The notes: generated from the letters alone by a model not told the origin. Positions 27,213 through 35,549 are shown, counted from the stretch's first letter. The stretch is DNA of 64,000 nt from Rhizobium sp. L51/94 (GCF_019355555.1 NZ_CP072141.1:1358001-1422000); one strand, 5' to 3'. Made by a program: numbers and translations.

Positions 27213-27559
27213 TGAGCAAGGCCACCAATGTCGTCGCCGTCCTCGTCGAGACCGACGAGCAGCATCGCTATGATGAGATCAATGCCACTCCTGGCGCTTT
27301 CTTCTGGTTTACCGACGAGGGCGAAACTGCTGAGGGTGGGATCTTTGCATCCTGCCCCTGCGGTTGCCAAAAGCCGATCAAGCTGCCGACGTTCGTTTCC
27401 GAGAAGAACAGAATCGCTTGGGAAAACGAAGGGACTCGTCAGCAACCGTCGCTCATACCGTCCATCGGCATCTATCCCTGGCAGGGCGAAATCGACAAGG
27501 AAGCCGATGGGTATCACTGGCATGGCTACCTCCTCAACGGCGTCTGGGTGTCAGACTGA
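27212..27559 (+). CDS. DUF6527-like protein in lysis cassette
   Basis: 115 residues with a Cys cluster 'ASCPCGCQKPIKL' (about 47-59) and an aromatic C-terminus 'GYHWHGYLLNGVW' (about 99-111), the pattern of DUF6527. The Cys/His content suggests a metal site. Such genes accompany lysis genes in phages of rhizobia and other alphaproteobacteria, but the function is unknown. It begins at the ATG overlapping the endolysin stop, so it is co-translated with the muramidase. Confidence 0.7.
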   Translation: MSKATNVVAVLVETDEQHRYDEINATPGAFFWFTDEGETAEGGIFASCPCGCQKPIKLPTFVSEKNRIAWENEGTRQQPSLIPSIGIYPWQGEIDKEADGYHWHGYLLNGVWVSD

Positions 27560-27601
27560 CCGGCTCCATCCGCTCGATTAAAGAAAGGCAGAGGCAGTAC
27601 A

Positions 27602-27997
27602 ATGTTCGCCAACCTCTCAGATATTATCAAGATCCCGGCGGCGCTGATCGCCGGCATGATCGTCTCGGCCGTCTTCCTACTCTTTTTCTACGAGGGCCTC
27701 AGGCTGCCCTTGATTGGGCAGGTCATAGACGGCCGCGTTGCCAGCCAGGTCAGGTCCGCGACCGCCACCATGGTCACCACGTTCGAGCGCGACGCTCTTC
27801 AAGCTCAACTCGACAAGGAACGGGCAGACAGGCTGGCCGCGGAACAGGCTGCGACCGAAGCGAAAAAACGCGCGGAGGCAACGGCCACCGCCAAGGCGCA
27901 AGCTGATGCCAAGATCAAGGATCTCGAGGCCGCAGCCAAGGCCGACAACATGCAGGGCTGGAGCCCGGAGGAGCTACAATGGTACGAAAAGCACTGA
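27602..27997 (+). CDS. Putative inner-membrane spanin (Rz-like)
   Basis: 131 residues: one N-terminal membrane helix (about 10-32, 'IPAALIAGMIVSAVFLLFF') followed by a long alpha-helical, Glu/Ala/Lys-rich domain (about 45-115). This is the type II membrane plus periplasmic coiled-coil layout of Rz i-spanins, which with Rz1 join inner and outer membrane in the last step of lysis. The end of the gene is overlapped in another frame by the next gene, as Rz and Rz1 often are. Confidence 0.7.
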   Translation: MFANLSDIIKIPAALIAGMIVSAVFLLFFYEGLRLPLIGQVIDGRVASQVRSATATMVTTFERDALQAQLDKERADRLAAEQAATEAKKRAEATATAKAQADAKIKDLEAAAKADNMQGWSPEELQWYEKH

Positions 27998-28296
27998 TCC
28001 TTTTGCCGGTGGTCATTCTGCTGACCAGCGCCAAGGGCTGCCAGACGCTCGATCAGCGGGCGACCGCCGCCGCAGAGATGCAAGGGCAGGCCAAGGCTTC
28101 GTCCGAGCTCCCCGAGCATCAAGACGGATCCTGTACAGTTCATATGGAGCGCGTCAAGCCGAAGGCTGATGAGCCGCGCGTGGTCACCCTGAAGCGGTGG
28201 GACGTCGTCGCCGACAATCGCGATCGCCAGGCGGATGACTGTTCTGCCTGGTGGGACGACTTCTATGCGCGCAAGGCAGCGGCGGTGACGCCCTAA
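27979..28296 (+). CDS. Putative outer-membrane spanin (Rz1-like)
   Basis: 105 residues beginning inside the preceding gene in another frame, with GGAGG before the ATG. A short signal ('RKALILLPVVILLTSAKGC') ends in Cys21. The lipobox is imperfect (A-K-G-C rather than L-A/S-G/A-C), so lipidation is likely but not certain. The mature part has two further Cys and is Lys/Asp-rich, without the Pro-rich run of lambda Rz1. The overlap with an Rz-like gene is the main support. Confidence 0.6.
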   Translation: MVRKALILLPVVILLTSAKGCQTLDQRATAAAEMQGQAKASSELPEHQDGSCTVHMERVKPKADEPRVVTLKRWDVVADNRDRQADDCSAWWDDFYARKAAAVTP

Positions 28297-28304
28297 AGTA
28301 CGGA

Positions 28305-28529
28305 TTATGCCTTCCTACTGCCCGGGTAGGCCTTGTCGGCACTGCGATGGCTGATGATCACGCCTCCGATCGCGCCGCACCGGCTGCAACGAAACCGCTG
28401 GTCGATCGTCGACCCGTCCGGCGGCATCGTGTCGGGATCAATCTCGATCATACGGTCGCACGGTGAGCAGCTTACAACATAGCGCAGGTTCATGGCTTTG
28501 AAACCGGCCCATGTCGCGCTGCTTGCCAT
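28305..28529 (-). CDS. Zinc-ribbon protein, opposite strand to lysis genes
   Basis: 74 residues from the ATG at 28529 (AGAGGG upstream); a shorter start at 28493 gives 62. Two CxxC knuckles ('CSPCDRM' and 'CSRCGAIGG') about 27 residues apart form a zinc-ribbon. It is the only minus-strand gene within the late region, so it may be expressed from the lysogen. Such small ribbon proteins can act as regulators or adaptors; no target is evident. Confidence 0.6.
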   Translation of the reverse strand: MASSATWAGFKAMNLRYVVSCSPCDRMIEIDPDTMPPDGSTIDQRFRCSRCGAIGGVIISHRSADKAYPGSRKA

Positions 28530-28609
28530 CGTCCCTCTCAATCCTCTTCGCCTGATGCTGACCAATATCGTCTGCAGGGCAAAATTCAATCGAAACAGGA
28601 GATATCATC

Positions 28610-28942
28610 ATGGCAATTTCTGGCGCTCATGTGCAGTGCGGCTACGTCCAGGACGTGAGGGGGGCCAAATTGTTTTTCCCGATCTGGTCTGAAACAATCC
28701 CGCTTGGTGGCACGACGACGCAGCAAGCCCCTTCCAGCCTCGCACCGGAAAATGCGGCCTCGATGGTGTTCAGGATCCGCGCGTCGTCCAGCGGCGAGAT
28801 GTTTTCGGCCTCAGGGCTGTCTCCTGACGCATCGCAGGCAATCGGCGCAAACCAGAATACCGCTCGCGCGCACCATGTCGCAAGCGAGGAAAAGGATGTG
28901 CCGGCCGTGGCGGGCTGGAAGTGCAACGTTGCGAGCGCCTGA
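28610..28942 (+). CDS. Small virion-associated protein, unknown
   Basis: 110 residues with a strong ribosome site (AGGAGAT). No recognised domain; beta and loop content by composition, with 'GWKCNVASA' at the end. It lies two bases before the GH26-like gene, so the two are probably co-translated and may act together on the cell surface. The assignment is only positional. Confidence 0.55.
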   Translation: MAISGAHVQCGYVQDVRGAKLFFPIWSETIPLGGTTTQQAPSSLAPENAASMVFRIRASSSGEMFSASGLSPDASQAIGANQNTARAHHVASEEKDVPAVAGWKCNVASA

Positions 28943-28944
28943 TT

Positions 28945-30945
28945 ATGACGGGTATCGCAACACGCATTCCGAACGTCCGTGGGCTAGATCGGACAATCGA
29001 CAAGGTGGTCGATAAGCGCCCCAACCGACCTCAGGGTGGGGGGTCTGTCGCATTCCAGAACCGGCATCTTGTTGGCGTTCGCGTCAACTCTCAGGCCGAG
29101 CTCACACAATTCGGAACTTGGCTAGGTCGCACGCCGGACATGATCCACATGTTCTGCGAGAACACCAATGGCCAGACGACGTGGGCGCAAAATCTCGCCA
29201 TCGTCCAGGCGTTTCCTGCCGCCTTCTCTTGGTATACAGGCCGGTATGATTGGGCATTTCCCCTCGCGACCGGCACGGCTGCATCTCCTACCGCAACGTG
29301 CGCAGACACAGCTGCTGGGACGTATGACGCGATCATCACACAGATGCTTCAAGTCATCGTAGGGATGGACGCCAGCGATGTCATCATCCTGCGCATCGGA
29401 TGGGAAGGTAACCTGAAGTCTGCCTACCCGTGGAGCTACAACAATGCCTCCGGTCCCTCTGACTTCATTGCGGCCTTCCGGCATGTCGTGGCCCTCGCGC
29501 GCGCTGTCAGTTCTCGTTTCCGCTTCTCTTGGGTAATCACCCCGAACACGCTTCACTATTCCGGAACGGGCGTCTATGACGCACTCACCTCCTATCCCGG
29601 CGACGACGTTGTCGACATGGGCGGCGCTGACCCGTACTACAATTCACAGGACGATGGTGACAGCCCAGCCAAGGCTTTTTACAGCAAGAGGATTGGTATC
29701 GCTGGGCTTGACGCTCACTACGCTTTTCTCGCGGCCAAGGGCAAACCCTATGCCATCCATGAGTTCGGCGTAAACTCCAACAGCGGTGACTATCTCGACA
29801 GCATTGGCGAGTGGTGCCGTGGAAAGAACATCACGAACATCGGCTATTGGAACCAAGGGACGACGACTGGCGGTTCCTTTGCCGACAAGCTTTCAGGCGA
29901 CCAATATCCGTTGGCTTCAGCGGCTTACAAGCGCCAGTTCGGACCGCTGCAGATTGTCACGCCATCTGCCTTCAATGCTCCGTCTGGCAGCGTTCTGACG
30001 CTAATCCTTGAGGCCAACCGTAAATCCATATGGTCTATTGTCGGCGGGGCCAACGCTTCGTCCTTCACGATCCTGGCGGGTATCCTGGTTTCAAACTCGG
30101 CCTTGGCCGCTGGCGGTTATTCCGTCACTGTTCGAGCAACAGACGAGGCGGGGCTTACGATCGATCGTACGCTGACCATTACGGCATCAGTCGGTGCATT
30201 GCAGCCTGAAACGCAGTTTGCCGTCGCTCGCATGACGGTTGCGCCATCGGCCTCGATGCAAGCCGCAGACGACGCGTTCATTGCCACGCTGAAATCGATC
30301 GGGTGCTGGAAATATCTCGATTATCTTTTTCTGATGGGGAAAACGGCAGAACAGTCGGATTACATCAATCTCGCCTCGGCTACGTCGCGGTTCGATCTTA
30401 TCAAGAGCGGCGCTCCGGTGTTCACCAGCAAAGGTGGCCTCTCGGGCGACGGTGTCGGTGGCGTTTACAGCACGATGTTCACGCCAAACGTCTTTGGATA
30501 CAAGGCTCAGCCAGACAGCTTCTACCGTGGGCATCACTCGTTGACGGCGCTCCTGAACGCAGGGGCTCAGTCGACGGATATTGGTTGCGATGTCTCGTTG
30601 CTAGTAAACCGGACTACCACTCCAGCCATCACGGGGCGAGACGGTAACGCAGCGACAAAGACCTTTGCGCCGTCTGCAGCCGCGTATCCGGGATGGCTCG
30701 GCATGTATCGCGTCGGTACGACTTCAAAGGAAGCCTCGCGGGGCATAGAAACAGCCTCCAACACGTCAACGCCTGACTTCCAGATGAATTACCCTGTGCA
30801 GATTGGGGGGTCTAGTAAGCCTGGCGTATATGGCGTCAACCGGATCGCGGTGGAGATGATGGGCGGGCCAGAGCTTTATGCCTTCGATGCTCAGATAAAG
30901 TCTGCAGTGGACGCATGGCTGACCGCTGTTGCGGCTGCGGCCTAA
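28945..30945 (+). CDS. GH26-like glycoside hydrolase with phage C-terminal region
   Basis: 666 residues from ATG 28945. Residues about 35-320 look like a clan GH-A TIM barrel close to GH26: 'LRIGWEGN' with acid/base candidate Glu154 and 'YAIHEFGVN' with nucleophile candidate Glu273. Residues about 325-425 resemble a cadherin-like/immunoglobulin linker ('SFTILAGILVSNSALAAGGY'). The remainder ends in 'DAQIKSAVDAWLTAVAAAA', seen in other phage surface proteins. Such an enzyme would cut host exopolysaccharide or capsule. It is placed after the lysis genes rather than in the tail cluster. Function is inferred. Confidence 0.75.
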   Translation: MTGIATRIPNVRGLDRTIDKVVDKRPNRPQGGGSVAFQNRHLVGVRVNSQAELTQFGTWLGRTPDMIHMFCENTNGQTTWAQNLAIVQAFPAAFSWYTGRYDWAFPLATGTAASPTATCADTAAGTYDAIITQMLQVIVGMDASDVIILRIGWEGNLKSAYPWSYNNASGPSDFIAAFRHVVALARAVSSRFRFSWVITPNTLHYSGTGVYDALTSYPGDDVVDMGGADPYYNSQDDGDSPAKAFYSKRIGIAGLDAHYAFLAAKGKPYAIHEFGVNSNSGDYLDSIGEWCRGKNITNIGYWNQGTTTGGSFADKLSGDQYPLASAAYKRQFGPLQIVTPSAFNAPSGSVLTLILEANRKSIWSIVGGANASSFTILAGILVSNSALAAGGYSVTVRATDEAGLTIDRTLTITASVGALQPETQFAVARMTVAPSASMQAADDAFIATLKSIGCWKYLDYLFLMGKTAEQSDYINLASATSRFDLIKSGAPVFTSKGGLSGDGVGGVYSTMFTPNVFGYKAQPDSFYRGHHSLTALLNAGAQSTDIGCDVSLLVNRTTTPAITGRDGNAATKTFAPSAAAYPGWLGMYRVGTTSKEASRGIETASNTSTPDFQMNYPVQIGGSSKPGVYGVNRIAVEMMGGPELYAFDAQIKSAVDAWLTAVAAAA

Positions 30946-31123
30946 CCCATCGCCCTAAACACGGCGCACCGACAGCATGCCGCCTGGAGCGGTGGCGCGC
31001 TATCCGTAAATTGTCGTAGATTTTTCCTCGCGTCCCAACAAGTCGCGGGGTTTCGCATTCTGAGCGAGTCTCAGGCGACCAGCAACATATGGATTTCTTG
31101 CATTGAAAGGGCATAAACCAGAA

Positions 31124-31795
31124 ATGGCTTCAGGATCGGTTGATATGGCAAACGGCAATAGCTTCGACCCAATGGCTTCTTGGGCTCGGCTTTCAGAGCG
31201 CGTCGAGAACCAGGGCAAGGATATCGTCGACCTTCGTTCCAACATGAATACTGGTTTTCAGACGATCCAGTCTTCAATAGGCACACTGTCCAACGAGCTT
31301 CGAAACAACAGCAAGACCCAATGGCCGGTGATCTGGTCGGCTGCCGGCGTATGTATGGCGGCATTGCTGGCTGCAGGTTCGTTTTTTTATGGAACCCTTA
31401 ATAAGGGGCAGGACAAACTCGACACGCAAATCACGCTCGGCAACCAAAATCTGACAGATGCGATCTCGAAGCTTGCATCAGCTACTACCGTCCAAATTAA
31501 TGACGTACGCGACAAAATGGTTACTCAGCAGGAGCTCAAGTGGCGTACTGATCGAGGCATTGAGGACCGCAAGCGCACCGACGACACGCTTGCTGATCTC
31601 CGCATTGCCCAGGTGCCGCGCGCCGAGTTAGAGCGCGTCTGGCACACCGATGATCTTGTGAATGCTCAGCTCCAGAAACAGATTGATGAACTGAAGGCGT
31701 CAGCGGCCGGCACCTATGGGGCAAGGGACGTGATCCTTGACCTTCGCGAGCGGTTAGACCGGATCGAGCGTGAACGCGCCAAGCCGTCCAGCTAG
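31124..31795 (+). CDS. Phage membrane protein with coiled coil, unknown
   Basis: 223 residues from ATG 31124; ATG 31145 is a good alternative. An N-terminal amphipathic part contains 'ARLSERVENQGKDIVDLRSN', then one membrane helix (about 65-90, 'IWSAAGVCMAALLAAGSFF'), then a long helical, charged tail ('QLQKQIDELKASAAG'). The architecture resembles haemolysin/XhlA-like or superinfection factors but no family is certain. It ends face to face with the integrase gene, sharing the TAG region. Confidence 0.6.
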   Translation: MASGSVDMANGNSFDPMASWARLSERVENQGKDIVDLRSNMNTGFQTIQSSIGTLSNELRNNSKTQWPVIWSAAGVCMAALLAAGSFFYGTLNKGQDKLDTQITLGNQNLTDAISKLASATTVQINDVRDKMVTQQELKWRTDRGIEDRKRTDDTLADLRIAQVPRAELERVWHTDDLVNAQLQKQIDELKASAAGTYGARDVILDLRERLDRIERERAKPSS

Positions 31796-32676
31796 ATGCT
31801 GCTCTCAAACTGATACTGGTTGAACCTGTCGGCCATCCTACGGCCAGCGTTCCGTCTTGGCGTGACGTAGGTGCTTAGGAACACTGTGGGGCTCTTCCAA
31901 TCGCCGGCAGCCATCGCGGTCGCTACGTCCATGCCGAGATCGATCGCCGTGGTCGCGAATGTATGACGCCCGCATGCGTGGCTGGACTTGTAAGCGATCT
32001 CAGCACGCTTGCAGACGGCCTCGATCCTCTCATTGACAGAATATCGGCTCTTGTAGCGGAACACCCGCCCTTCCCCGCTCTCCGCATGCAATCTCTGAAA
32101 CCTCAAAACGAGCTCGTCGGTCAGGCACCTGGCAGAGTTCGTGCCGGTTTTGGTTCTCAACAGCAACGCGCTGCGTCCTGAAAAGTCTACCTCCGACCAG
32201 TGGAGAGCAACCGCCTCGCTCACCCTTGCTCCTGTCTGCGCCATAAACAGGACCAAGGCGGATAGATGCTGAAGGCCATCCCGATCGCATTGGCGAACGA
32301 ACAGCTGCATCCAGACGGCAGACGCCGGCACCTTCCTCTTTGGCGTGTCTTCCTTGAAATTCCGGAGGCGGATGAGGTTACACCACCCTCTGTCATAGGC
32401 ATGGTTGATCACCGCACGGACTGGCGTCAAAGCCTGCCGGTTTCTGGTAGCGCTCAGCTGATAGGGGAATAGAGCTTTCGCCATCTCTCGGACATCGAAT
32501 GGGAAGATGGAGGTAAGCGGCCTGTCTCCAAGGATTTCGAGAACCCTCGAAAGGTATCGCTGCTCGCCTCCGTGCTTCACGTAGCTTGCGGCGGCCTCGG
32601 CAAAGGTGACGTTCGGAGCGCCGGTGACAAGTGGTGGCAAGACTTCGCCATGCAGTGATTGAACTGAAATATTCAA
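31792..32676 (-). CDS. int: Tyrosine-type integrase
   Basis: 294 residues from TTG 32676, which has GGAG seven bases upstream; ATG 32730 would add 18 residues without a good site. It catalyses recombination between attP and the tRNA-Gly attB. Catalytic set: Arg in 'TGARVSEAV', Lys in 'LLRTKTG', 'HACGRHTFAT' (Arg-His box with one extra residue), Trp in 'AAGDWKS' and the nucleophile Tyr in 'FLSTYVT'. An N-terminal SAM-like arm domain precedes. It is about 3 kb from attR, with four genes between. Confidence 0.93.
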   Translation of the reverse strand: MNISVQSLHGEVLPPLVTGAPNVTFAEAAASYVKHGGEQRYLSRVLEILGDRPLTSIFPFDVREMAKALFPYQLSATRNRQALTPVRAVINHAYDRGWCNLIRLRNFKEDTPKRKVPASAVWMQLFVRQCDRDGLQHLSALVLFMAQTGARVSEAVALHWSEVDFSGRSALLLRTKTGTNSARCLTDELVLRFQRLHAESGEGRVFRYKSRYSVNERIEAVCKRAEIAYKSSHACGRHTFATTAIDLGMDVATAMAAGDWKSPTVFLSTYVTPRRNAGRRMADRFNQYQFESSI

Positions 32677-32805
32677 TGTCGTTCTCCAAGATACAAAAAA
32701 CACGGGTTCTCGGTGCGCCAGGTCCTTCATAGGGCCTGGCGCTTTGGTTTGGTTATTCTGATCGGTTGTTCCGGTTTACGGCTGCGGCTATCGCGGATTA
32801 GATTT

Positions 32806-33021
32806 TTATGGATCTTTCCTCATCAGCCGGCCGGTGATTTTGTGGATGAGGTAGCAAGGCCAAAATATTGGCCAGACCACGATGCAGATGAGATCAACAG
32901 TGTCATCTCCAGAGAAGCTGTCTCCGAAGGTAAATTCGCTGCGTAACCCAATCTCCCGCTGCGCCGCATTGGATGCGACGGCGCCGACAATCCAGATTAT
33001 GAAGATCCCCATGTACATCAT
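32806..33021 (-). CDS. Small membrane protein, unknown
   Basis: 71 residues with two hydrophobic segments (about 2-18, 'YMGIFIIWIVGAVAS', and 42-60, 'DLICIVVWPIFWPCYLI') joined by a polar loop. Its ATG overlaps the stop of the upstream gene, so it belongs to the leftward four-gene unit ending before the integrase. Function unknown; small membrane proteins at this place can act in exclusion, but nothing shows that here. Confidence 0.55.
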   Translation of the reverse strand: MMYMGIFIIWIVGAVASNAAQREIGLRSEFTFGDSFSGDDTVDLICIVVWPIFWPCYLIHKITGRLMRKDP

Positions 33022-33272
33022 CGGCCTGACAACGTCGGTGCAGGCGTGGGGGTAGCGCTGATCTCGGTGATGTGAGGCGAGAACTTGCCGCGTCCTGGGA
33101 TATCGTCGGGTATGACGACAGTGCAGATGGCTTTTTTGCCAAGCCTGTCGGCTTCCCTGCTATGTTCTTGCGTCATGCCGTAGCAGCGGATCAAACGCCC
33201 ATCAGGGTGCCGCACGTCGATATTTCCACCCATTGTGATCCAGACCAGCGGCCCGGTGAAAGTCTCAGCCAT
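33018..33272 (-). CDS. Small phage protein ending in linker repeat
   Basis: 84 residues, function unknown. The beta-like front ('LVWITMGGNIDVRHPDGRLI') is followed by 'ISATPTPAPTLSGR', whose DNA (about 33031-33054) is a degenerate ninth copy of the linker repeat found in the two neighbouring genes. It overlaps the genes on both sides by a few bases. It may be a single module left over after the shuffling that built its neighbours. Confidence 0.6.
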   Translation of the reverse strand: MAETFTGPLVWITMGGNIDVRHPDGRLIRCYGMTQEHSREADRLGKKAICTVVIPDDIPGRGKFSPHITEISATPTPAPTLSGR

Positions 33273-35447
33273 CGGTGTCTCCGATCGTCTCGGGCGTGGG
33301 GTCTAGGGCAGCATACAAAGGCAACGTCGCAGCAGCGAAGCTATACTGGTAGAGTGCTATTGACCCAGCCAAAATGGGAAATCCTGCATGATCAGGATTG
33401 ACATACCCAGAAGGCTCAGCCGCGCACAATATCGCCGAAAGCTTTTTTAGGTACACATCAACTGCGTGGTCAAAGGCGTCTGCAACATTGCCCTCTAGCA
33501 TTCGTTTGGAGAGTTCATCCAAGGCCAATTTGCGGGCCTGTTTGCGAGTGATAGACCCACCTACTATTGAAACGGGCGTGGCCTTGTCGAGATAAGCGGA
33601 TATTGCCGCCTCTACGACCGACTTAGGATATTTTGAAAGGACCGTATGCGCCGCTTCGATGCCCTCCGAATTGGAAGCGGTCGAGGCCTCCAGCGCCTCG
33701 GCGGCTCTCTTGAGTGTTTCGCGAAGCTCGTCTTCCGATTGGCACCATGCGGCGGTGTCGCGCAGCATCTGCGGGGTGATGTGATCGCCCTGAATTGAAA
33801 CGGGTGGCAGCGTGTAAAGAGGGGTGATTTCAACGCCAGCCATCCGGTAAACCTCGACAGCCCCATCACCATCAAAATACAGGAAGCCGTCGCCATCGGG
33901 GTTCTTGGCCCGATATGCCGCCGGCCCCTCATTTGAACTGGGCGTGGGTGTCTGGGCACGGAGGAACTTCCCGCATTTTTCAGGGCCGCAGTGCTCGATC
34001 TGACGCACGGCCTGCTCAAATGGAATAATCCATGCGTCAGGCTTGCCAGCCCATGTGTAGCCACTGCCACCGGTGCGCCATACCCCGTTCTCGGTCTCAA
34101 TGTGGACCATGACGCCGGCCCACGATTTGGCGCGTAAACTGTCCGGATATTGGCGCAGGTACCTTTGCGTGATGAAGTCGGGTCCGAAAAGTCTGCTCAT
34201 GGCTTGGCCTCCGTGGTGGCAGAAAGAGCAGCTATCGACACATCCACGACCACGCTCTCTTCATTGCGCGTCTGGCTGAACGTTGCGCAATTGAAGACGA
34301 GGCCGTGCGCGACTTGCCATTCGTCGCAAGCTTGCTTGATACGATTGCGAAGATCCGCCTTCTGCTCTTTAGAGCATTCGAACCACGGACCCTCGTCGCT
34401 CTCGCTGCCTACTCGGTCGCTGTCTGCGAGGTTGTCCTCAGCACGATCGAAAATGTCGTCTGCGTCGATCCAATCCGCAATTCGCAAAGGCTCTTTCCGA
34501 GCCTCGACGATGTGAAACTGGAGCTTCCAGACGCCATCGTCTTCATACTCGCCAAGGCTGTCGTTCGTCGCTGCCTGGATGATTGCCTCTCGGGTATCCT
34601 CTGGACCAACCGCGAACCATTCGCCGCAGTCTCCGGCGAACCATTGCCAAGGCGCTTCTGCACCGCTCACATTTGCTGCCTCGCGGGCATCCATCGGACT
34701 TGTTTCGGGCGTGGGGGCGTCGAGCGCGTCACGCATCCCCGGCATGTCTTCACCGAGACCTTCAAAGGAGTATCCGGTTTTCTGTTTTCCGATCCACGTG
34801 GCCATGTGCTCGATGTGATCGAGAGCTGTTCGAAGTGCTCGCCGCAGCGTGTCGGGATAGGCGGCCGCGATACGCTCGCCACGCTGATAGATCATCATCG
34901 CAAAATTGGCGACGTCGATGGGATCGCCCTTGTCGATGTGGTCGCGCAGCATTGCCGACAATTGCTCGTTGGAGCACTTCGCCTTGTCATCCCACCCGCC
35001 ATAACCCTGCCGGCGCTTGCGATCGAGCTTGGCTTTCATTGCTGCGAAGAACTGGTCGACTGCCAAGTCGTCAGGATGCTGACCTGAAATTGAAACGGGT
35101 GAGTCCTTCGCTCCGTGGATGCGCGCTTGAACATAATCTTCGAGACCAACTTCAAAGCGAAATGCCTGGATGGTGTCAGCTTCACGATAGGTCATGGACA
35201 GGTATGTTGTGTTCAGCCCCCATCCCTCGGGAACAGGGTCGTTGGTGCGCCCTGAATAGAGGGAAATCTTGCCGCTCGGATTTGAAACGGGTGCGTCATT
35301 GGTGGCGGACGCCATCGCCGCTTCAACCAACGGCAGTTGCGCGACCATCCAGCCCGGTCTGGCGTTCTCGCAACGACTGTCGAGCCATATGCGAGCGTCC
35401 TGAAGAAACTTACGCAGGAAGGTAGAATTTGTTTCGGGTGTGGGGCC
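33031..35447 (-). repeat. Nine dispersed copies of a ~15-bp linker repeat
   Basis: On the minus strand: 35445-35429, 35293-35281, 35101-35089, 34717-34701, 33950-33932, 33806-33794, 33578-33566, 33303-33287 and, weaker, 33054-33031. Two flavours occur, CCCACRCCCGAAACA (protein PTPET) and CACCCGTTTCAAT (protein PVS); the copy at 33566 (CCACGCCCGTTTCAAT) has features of both. All are in coding sequence and in the same reading frame. Confidence 0.8.
33265..34200 (-). CDS. Mosaic phage protein with four linker repeats
   Basis: 311 residues. Linkers at 85-92 (PTPSSNEG), 132-138 (PPVSIQG), 208-215 (TPVSIVGG) and 300-307 (DPTPETIG) divide it into modules. Two modules end with 'ITPLYT' and 'TLPLYAA', the closing motif of many modular early-region proteins in enteric and other phages (Ea22/DUF551-like genes). 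Module 'ITPQMLRDTAAWCQSEDELR' and 'ITRKQARKLALDELSKRML' are helical. Function unknown; no catalytic motif. It overlaps its upstream neighbour by four bases (ATGA). Confidence 0.7.
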   Translation of the reverse strand: MSRLFGPDFITQRYLRQYPDSLRAKSWAGVMVHIETENGVWRTGGSGYTWAGKPDAWIIPFEQAVRQIEHCGPEKCGKFLRAQTPTPSSNEGPAAYRAKNPDGDGFLYFDGDGAVEVYRMAGVEITPLYTLPPVSIQGDHITPQMLRDTAAWCQSEDELRETLKRAAEALEASTASNSEGIEAAHTVLSKYPKSVVEAAISAYLDKATPVSIVGGSITRKQARKLALDELSKRMLEGNVADAFDHAVDVYLKKLSAILCAAEPSGYVNPDHAGFPILAGSIALYQYSFAAATLPLYAALDPTPETIGDTDG

Positions 35448-35480
35448 GGCCTTGGAATTGGATAGGATTGTATTCTTCAT
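34197..35480 (-). CDS. Mosaic phage protein with four linker repeats, first gene of unit
   Basis: 427 residues from ATG 35480, chosen because GGAGAG stands five bases upstream; ATG 35519 would add 13 unlikely residues. Counted from 35519, linkers lie at 25-31 (GPTPETN), 76-83 (APVSNPSG), 140-146 (SPVSISG) and 268-274 (APTPETS). One module, 'DDLAVDQFFAAMKAKLDRKR' plus 'NEQLSAMLRDHIDKGDPIDV', is recurrent in phages of alphaproteobacteria. The C-terminal third has Trp-rich and acidic parts ('WQWFAGDCGEWFAVG'). Function unknown. It is the first gene read leftward from attR. Confidence 0.7.
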   Translation of the reverse strand: MKNTILSNSKAGPTPETNSTFLRKFLQDARIWLDSRCENARPGWMVAQLPLVEAAMASATNDAPVSNPSGKISLYSGRTNDPVPEGWGLNTTYLSMTYREADTIQAFRFEVGLEDYVQARIHGAKDSPVSISGQHPDDLAVDQFFAAMKAKLDRKRRQGYGGWDDKAKCSNEQLSAMLRDHIDKGDPIDVANFAMMIYQRGERIAAAYPDTLRRALRTALDHIEHMATWIGKQKTGYSFEGLGEDMPGMRDALDAPTPETSPMDAREAANVSGAEAPWQWFAGDCGEWFAVGPEDTREAIIQAATNDSLGEYEDDGVWKLQFHIVEARKEPLRIADWIDADDIFDRAEDNLADSDRVGSESDEGPWFECSKEQKADLRNRIKQACDEWQVAHGLVFNCATFSQTRNEESVVVDVSIAALSATTEAKP

Positions 35481-35549
35481 GGTCACTCTCCGTAAAAGTG
35501 AGACGAACCTATTTCTCAAGCGACACGAGGCGGCTAGAGCGCGGTTTTT

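Noticed and set aside
33031..35447. The repeated ATTGAAACGGG blocks looked like a CRISPR array or integron attC sites
   Set aside because: Spacing varies from about 120 to 750 bp, copies are only 13-17 bp, all are in frame inside coding genes, and no cas or integron integrase gene is present.
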